DNA from: Bacteroidota bacterium | Lineage (GTDB): Bacteria; Bacteroidota; Bacteroidia; B-17B0; B-17BO | Assembly (NCBI GenBank): GCA_025356715.1 | Contig: JANXRU010000258.1 | Coordinates: 1 to 9,720, forward strand | Direction: 5' to 3' | Length of the DNA: 9,720 nucleotides | Shown here: one piece after another, positions 7,108-9,720 of the stretch | Position numbering within the stretch: position 1 is the first letter of the stretch | Layout of the letters: each line of letters opens with the position of its first letter | The notes under the pieces: model-generated | What the model was told of the DNA's origin: nothing | Databases searched by the model: none | What the model saw: the letters and a program-made list of their open reading frames with translations, nothing else | Translations under genes and position numbers: made by a program

Positions 7108-7916
7108 TATTTTGATTCTAATTCTTTTATTGCCATTTTGAAATTTACAAATTCAACTTTTTGACTTATTAAATATTCTACTAACCACATGTACCAATCT
7201 TTCCAGGTTTTATGAGCATCAGAAAAATATCGATCATGAAAATCAATACCCAAATACGGTAATTGCAAATCAATTACTTTATCAATAATTTTTTTAGTTT
7301 CATTACAACTTTGCAAGAAATTTTTACTTTGCCATTGCTTAGGTTTTTCAATAATATAACCATCCATTATTTGAAACGGGAATTCCCACATGGTCCCAAT
7401 TTTGTAAGGCGCATTAAAACTCATTTCACTGCTATCAAATGCATAACCAACTTTTGCCATGTTAGAGTATGTGTGATTATTTGTTCTAATATAATGCATT
7501 CGAATACCATGACTACTTTGTTTTGCAATTTCTTTAAATAAAGTATATTCTGCATTTATTGAGTCGAAATTTTCATATTCAATGCCATGAACTCCAACAT
7601 CACAGCCCATTTCAATCATTTTATGGATCCAATAAATTGCATGTTTCTGAGAATAATTTAAACCAACCCCTTTATTAACACCAATAAAATAAGTAGTTGG
7701 CACATGCTTAATTTTGTTAAACTGGTATAATTCATCAATATGTTGCCACTGATTTTTAAAAACATCTTCATAGCGTTTTATCATTTCTGAAATGGATATT
7801 TTACCTGAAAACAATTCAATATAACTTCTTACAAAATATTTTGGCACAATCATATCTCTCAGATAATGCTCTGTTAGAGTTAAATGATCTATGTCGTGAG
7901 AAATGATAGCCTTCAT
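7107..7916 (-). CDS. Divergent NodB-fold (CE4) polysaccharide deacetylase-like protein
   Basis: A 269-residue protein with no signal peptide. SHDIDH (6-11) gives the CE4 Asp pair (D8, D10) at the N-terminus, followed by PTTYFIGV (73-80), the family's TFF strand. GCDVGVHGIEY (104-114) is the metal-site motif, but its second position is Y114 rather than the usual His. GIRMHYIR (137-144) stands where the arginine motif is expected, and IDFHD (224-228) supplies the late His motif. Known relatives deacetylate N-acetyl sugars using a bound divalent metal. The altered motif makes activity uncertain. It may be an active variant, act on another substrate, or be inactive. The absence of a signal peptide suggests cytoplasmic action on a nucleotide- or lipid-linked sugar. 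It lies 22 bases downstream of the FemAB-like gene and is coupled to the GT4 gene. Confidence 0.75.
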   Translation of the reverse strand: MKAIISHDIDHLTLTEHYLRDMIVPKYFVRSYIELFSGKISISEMIKRYEDVFKNQWQHIDELYQFNKIKHVPTTYFIGVNKGVGLNYSQKHAIYWIHKMIEMGCDVGVHGIEYENFDSINAEYTLFKEIAKQSSHGIRMHYIRTNNHTYSNMAKVGYAFDSSEMSFNAPYKIGTMWEFPFQIMDGYIIEKPKQWQSKNFLQSCNETKKIIDKVIDLQLPYLGIDFHDRYFSDAHKTWKDWYMWLVEYLISQKVEFVNFKMAIKELESK

Positions 7917-7938
7917 CCGTTTTTAAATATACCCAAAA

Positions 7939-8844
7939 TTATTTTTTATTGGCCAATAGTTTAAGCAACCATGGCAATTTATTGATTTTTAATGCATTAT
8001 AATTCAACGGCAATGCGCCAAACCCCTTATAAAAAACAGCTAAACTCTCTTTAGAGCCTCCTCCAAAATCGAATATCTCAGTTTTATTTTCAAAAAACTG
8101 AATGGCAGAACTATTCAATAAATGCATACTTCCCAAACTAACTTCTTTATCAAAATTAATTCCTTTTAAATATACAGTGTGCTTTCCATTGGATATAAAA
8201 TGAGCTATAGCTTGAAGTTTCTGTTGTTCATCTATCACTTTAAAAGAAAATAAACTTTTATGTTCTATGGCATTTTTTAATAGATTATTAAATAGCCCTA
8301 TTGAATGATTTGATAGATTTAAACTCTTGGAAAGAAAAGGTGTTAGATATATATTTGATAAATCAAGGATGTCTTTTTCTTCAATTCTCATAAACACCAA
8401 TTTATTCTCAATCGCTTTTGAAATATTTCGTTTCGTGTTTTGATTTAATTTATATCCTAATTTATAGTCAATAATAAATGTAGTCTTAGAAATATGGGAC
8501 TGCGTTTTAAAATTATTAGATGCATTTAACTCAATTTCAATTAATTTAAAATGCGTAATACAATAATCTTGAAATGATTGTTCAATTTCAATAGATACTT
8601 TCCCATAGGCCCCTAATTGAGGTGTAAATGAAGGTTGGTGCAAATAAGGGATTCCAAATTTTATATTATGAGTCAATGGAAAAACAGACTCATAATCACC
8701 TATTACTAAGGCATCCCATTGAGAACAGGTAGCGTTTAAGTAAAAAGATTGGGCAAAGACAAAAGGATAAATAGAGGATAAAATAGTGTTATCCCATTTT
8801 TTAAAATCAATACTTTGGTGTTTAATGTATTTAATTGTACTCAT
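7939..8844 (-). CDS. FemAB/GNAT-fold acyltransferase-like protein
   Basis: A 301-residue soluble protein resembling the FemAB-like double-GNAT group (BioF2-like / GNAT_6 type). Evidence includes the basic helix K138-RNISKAIE, the middle strand FKVIDEQQKLQAIAHFIS (201-218), the H222-TVYLKGIN segment, S240-MHLLNSSAIQFF (a helix typical of the second GNAT domain), and the C-terminal FDFGGG motif (258-263) followed by LAVFYKGFGA (268-277). FemAB enzymes move an aminoacyl group from tRNA to an amine. Related proteins in polysaccharide loci are thought to acylate sugar amino groups, but this is not proven. Its ATG shares one base with the stop of the upstream deacetylase (TAATG), and a second deacetylase-like gene follows. 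This context points to glycan amine modification. The assignment is from motif pattern; substrate and donor are unknown. Confidence 0.72.
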   Translation of the reverse strand: MSTIKYIKHQSIDFKKWDNTILSSIYPFVFAQSFYLNATCSQWDALVIGDYESVFPLTHNIKFGIPYLHQPSFTPQLGAYGKVSIEIEQSFQDYCITHFKLIEIELNASNNFKTQSHISKTTFIIDYKLGYKLNQNTKRNISKAIENKLVFMRIEEKDILDLSNIYLTPFLSKSLNLSNHSIGLFNNLLKNAIEHKSLFSFKVIDEQQKLQAIAHFISNGKHTVYLKGINFDKEVSLGSMHLLNSSAIQFFENKTEIFDFGGGSKESLAVFYKGFGALPLNYNALKINKLPWLLKLLANKK

Positions 8845-9720
8845 TAACCTGTAATTGTAGAAAATAAATGTCCTTGTTTTTTTGCTTTAATTATAAAAGA
8901 CTCTAACGCTTCGAAAGAATAAGGAGCTAAAGATTTCGGGTGACTTAATACCATCATTCTTTTACTTTGTTTCTTTTCGCATCTTTTTAAAATCATTTCT
9001 AAACGAGAAGCAAAGAAGCCGTCAGCGCAAGCAAAATGGTTGGTTGGTGAATAAAAATGTTTATAAATACGTTTCTTATCCACTAGCCAATTACCATCAC
9101 CAACTGGCTTATAAATTAAGGGATTTGATTTCATTTTAAAATATAAATTCCAATAAAATAAAGGCGATAGTACATCCGCCGTAATTGGAATTTCTGTAAA
9201 AATTCCTTTTGGATTTTCTACACATGGGTCATTTTCAAATTGCCATTTATCCTTAATTGGTGTATTTGTAAAATCATAACTATGCGCCTTAGAACTATGA
9301 AAACCTTGTTTATAAATTGTACTATCTACAAAAATATTATTTTTCACTAAACCATTTTTGATGCCTAAAAATGGCTGAATACACCAGCCACCAGCACGAT
9401 AAGATTTACAAGGAGTTTGAATAATATCGCTAATAGCAAGATGATATTTAAAAATAATATCCTCAATTTCTTGATTGTTAAAATCCGCTAATTTATAACG
9501 TGTTGTATTAATTTCCCAATGATTATCAATAAAAAATGAATCTTCCCAATGTGGATGAATATGTAAACCTATTTCATGCCCATTAGACTTTAATTCAACT
9601 AATTGCTCAGAAATTTTTTCATAATCAATTTTACATTGAGTAATATGACTATGATTTTTTAATTGCCATAAATATCCTGCGTCAACAAAAAAAATGAAGG
9701 GAGTTTGATGTTTTTTAGAT
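8844..9720 (-). CDS. WalW-like polysaccharide deacetylase (CE4), 5' end outside the window
   Basis: The reading frame stays open on the minus strand from the stop at 8844 to the right edge, giving 291 visible residues with no N-terminus. A GTG at 9345-9347 is in frame but internal, because residues upstream of it carry the family's core motifs. Counting from the edge, TPFIFFVDAGYLW (6-18) holds the metal-site Asp strand. HEIGLHIHPHWED (48-60) holds the His-x3-His metal motif (H53, H57). YRAGGW (107-112) is the arginine motif, and LSHPK (258-262) supplies the late catalytic-type His. This set matches WalW/NodB-type deacetylases that remove acetyl groups from polysaccharide N-acetyl sugars. The opening TVD-type Asp of the fold would lie outside the window. 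It is the first visible gene of the glycan operon and is coupled to the FemAB-like gene. Confidence 0.85.
   Translation of the reverse strand, partial: SKKHQTPFIFFVDAGYLWQLKNHSHITQCKIDYEKISEQLVELKSNGHEIGLHIHPHWEDSFFIDNHWEINTTRYKLADFNNQEIEDIIFKYHLAISDIIQTPCKSYRAGGWCIQPFLGIKNGLVKNNIFVDSTIYKQGFHSSKAHSYDFTNTPIKDKWQFENDPCVENPKGIFTEIPITADVLSPLFYWNLYFKMKSNPLIYKPVGDGNWLVDKKRIYKHFYSPTNHFACADGFFASRLEMILKRCEKKQSKRMMVLSHPKSLAPYSFEALESFIIKAKKQGHLFSTITG

Noticed and set aside
7263..7541. 92-residue open frame on the + strand
   Set aside because: It is antisense to the deacetylase-like gene, which has clear family motifs; the shadow protein has none.
8844..9347. Separate 167-residue gene starting at GTG 9347
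   Set aside because: The frame is open upstream to the window edge and carries the deacetylase core motifs, so the GTG codes for an internal Val.
1..9720. CRISPR array, tRNA, insertion sequence or integration site
   Set aside because: No spaced direct repeats, tRNA-like cloverleaf, transposase-like frame or terminal inverted repeats were found by reading both strands.

Overview
The window looks like chromosomal DNA from a member of the Bacteroidota, most likely a flavobacterium. The DNA is strongly AT-rich, most start codons lack an obvious Shine-Dalgarno sequence, and the proteins (WbuB-like glycosyltransferase, small phosphoglycosyl transferase, membrane-anchored OmpH/Skp protein, MazG-fold pyrophosphohydrolase) resemble those seen in that phylum. 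This assignment comes from general protein character, not from a marker gene. No rRNA, tRNA, CRISPR array, insertion sequence or integrase is visible. Coding density is very high and there is no gene-free stretch over 300 bases.

Left part (26-1668, + strand): a RimJ/RimL-type GNAT N-acetyltransferase is followed two bases later by a polytopic membrane protein that resembles the HTTM / vitamin-K-dependent-carboxylase-like membrane domain. They converge with the minus-strand genes across a 54-base gap that holds an imperfect hairpin (1690-1716).

Middle (1723-2755, - strand): an OmpH/Skp-like protein with an N-terminal membrane anchor, overlapped at its 3' end by a small all-alpha NTP pyrophosphohydrolase gene. 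These look like housekeeping genes and are separated from the next block by 77 bases.

Right part (2833-9720, - strand): a tightly packed surface-glycan biosynthesis operon, read from right to left. It contains a WalW-like polysaccharide deacetylase cut by the window edge, a FemAB/GNAT-fold acyltransferase-like protein, a second and divergent NodB-fold (CE4) protein, a WbuB-like GT4 glycosyltransferase, a Wzy/O-antigen-ligase membrane protein, a DegT/DnrJ/EryC1-type PLP sugar aminotransferase and a PglC/WcaJ-type phosphoglycosyl transferase. Gene junctions overlap by 1, 17, 1 and 7 bases or are separated by only 22 and 30 bases, so one transcript is likely. The inferred pathway is: the aminotransferase makes a nucleotide-linked amino sugar, the phosphoglycosyl transferase loads the first phospho-sugar on undecaprenyl phosphate, the GT4 enzyme extends the repeat, and the Wzy-like protein polymerises or ligates it. 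The two deacetylase-fold proteins and the FemAB-like protein may modify amino groups on the glycan.

The most notable points are: (1) the rightmost gene is not a 167-residue protein starting at a GTG but the C-terminal part of a larger deacetylase whose frame stays open to the window edge; (2) a deacetylase / FemAB-like / deacetylase trio, reminiscent of the gene content of PEP-CTERM/exosortase exopolysaccharide loci although no exosortase is present here; (3) a Tyr in place of the second metal-binding His in the second CE4 protein; and (4) a forced TTG start for the phosphoglycosyl transferase. I see no convincing evidence for a wholly new system.
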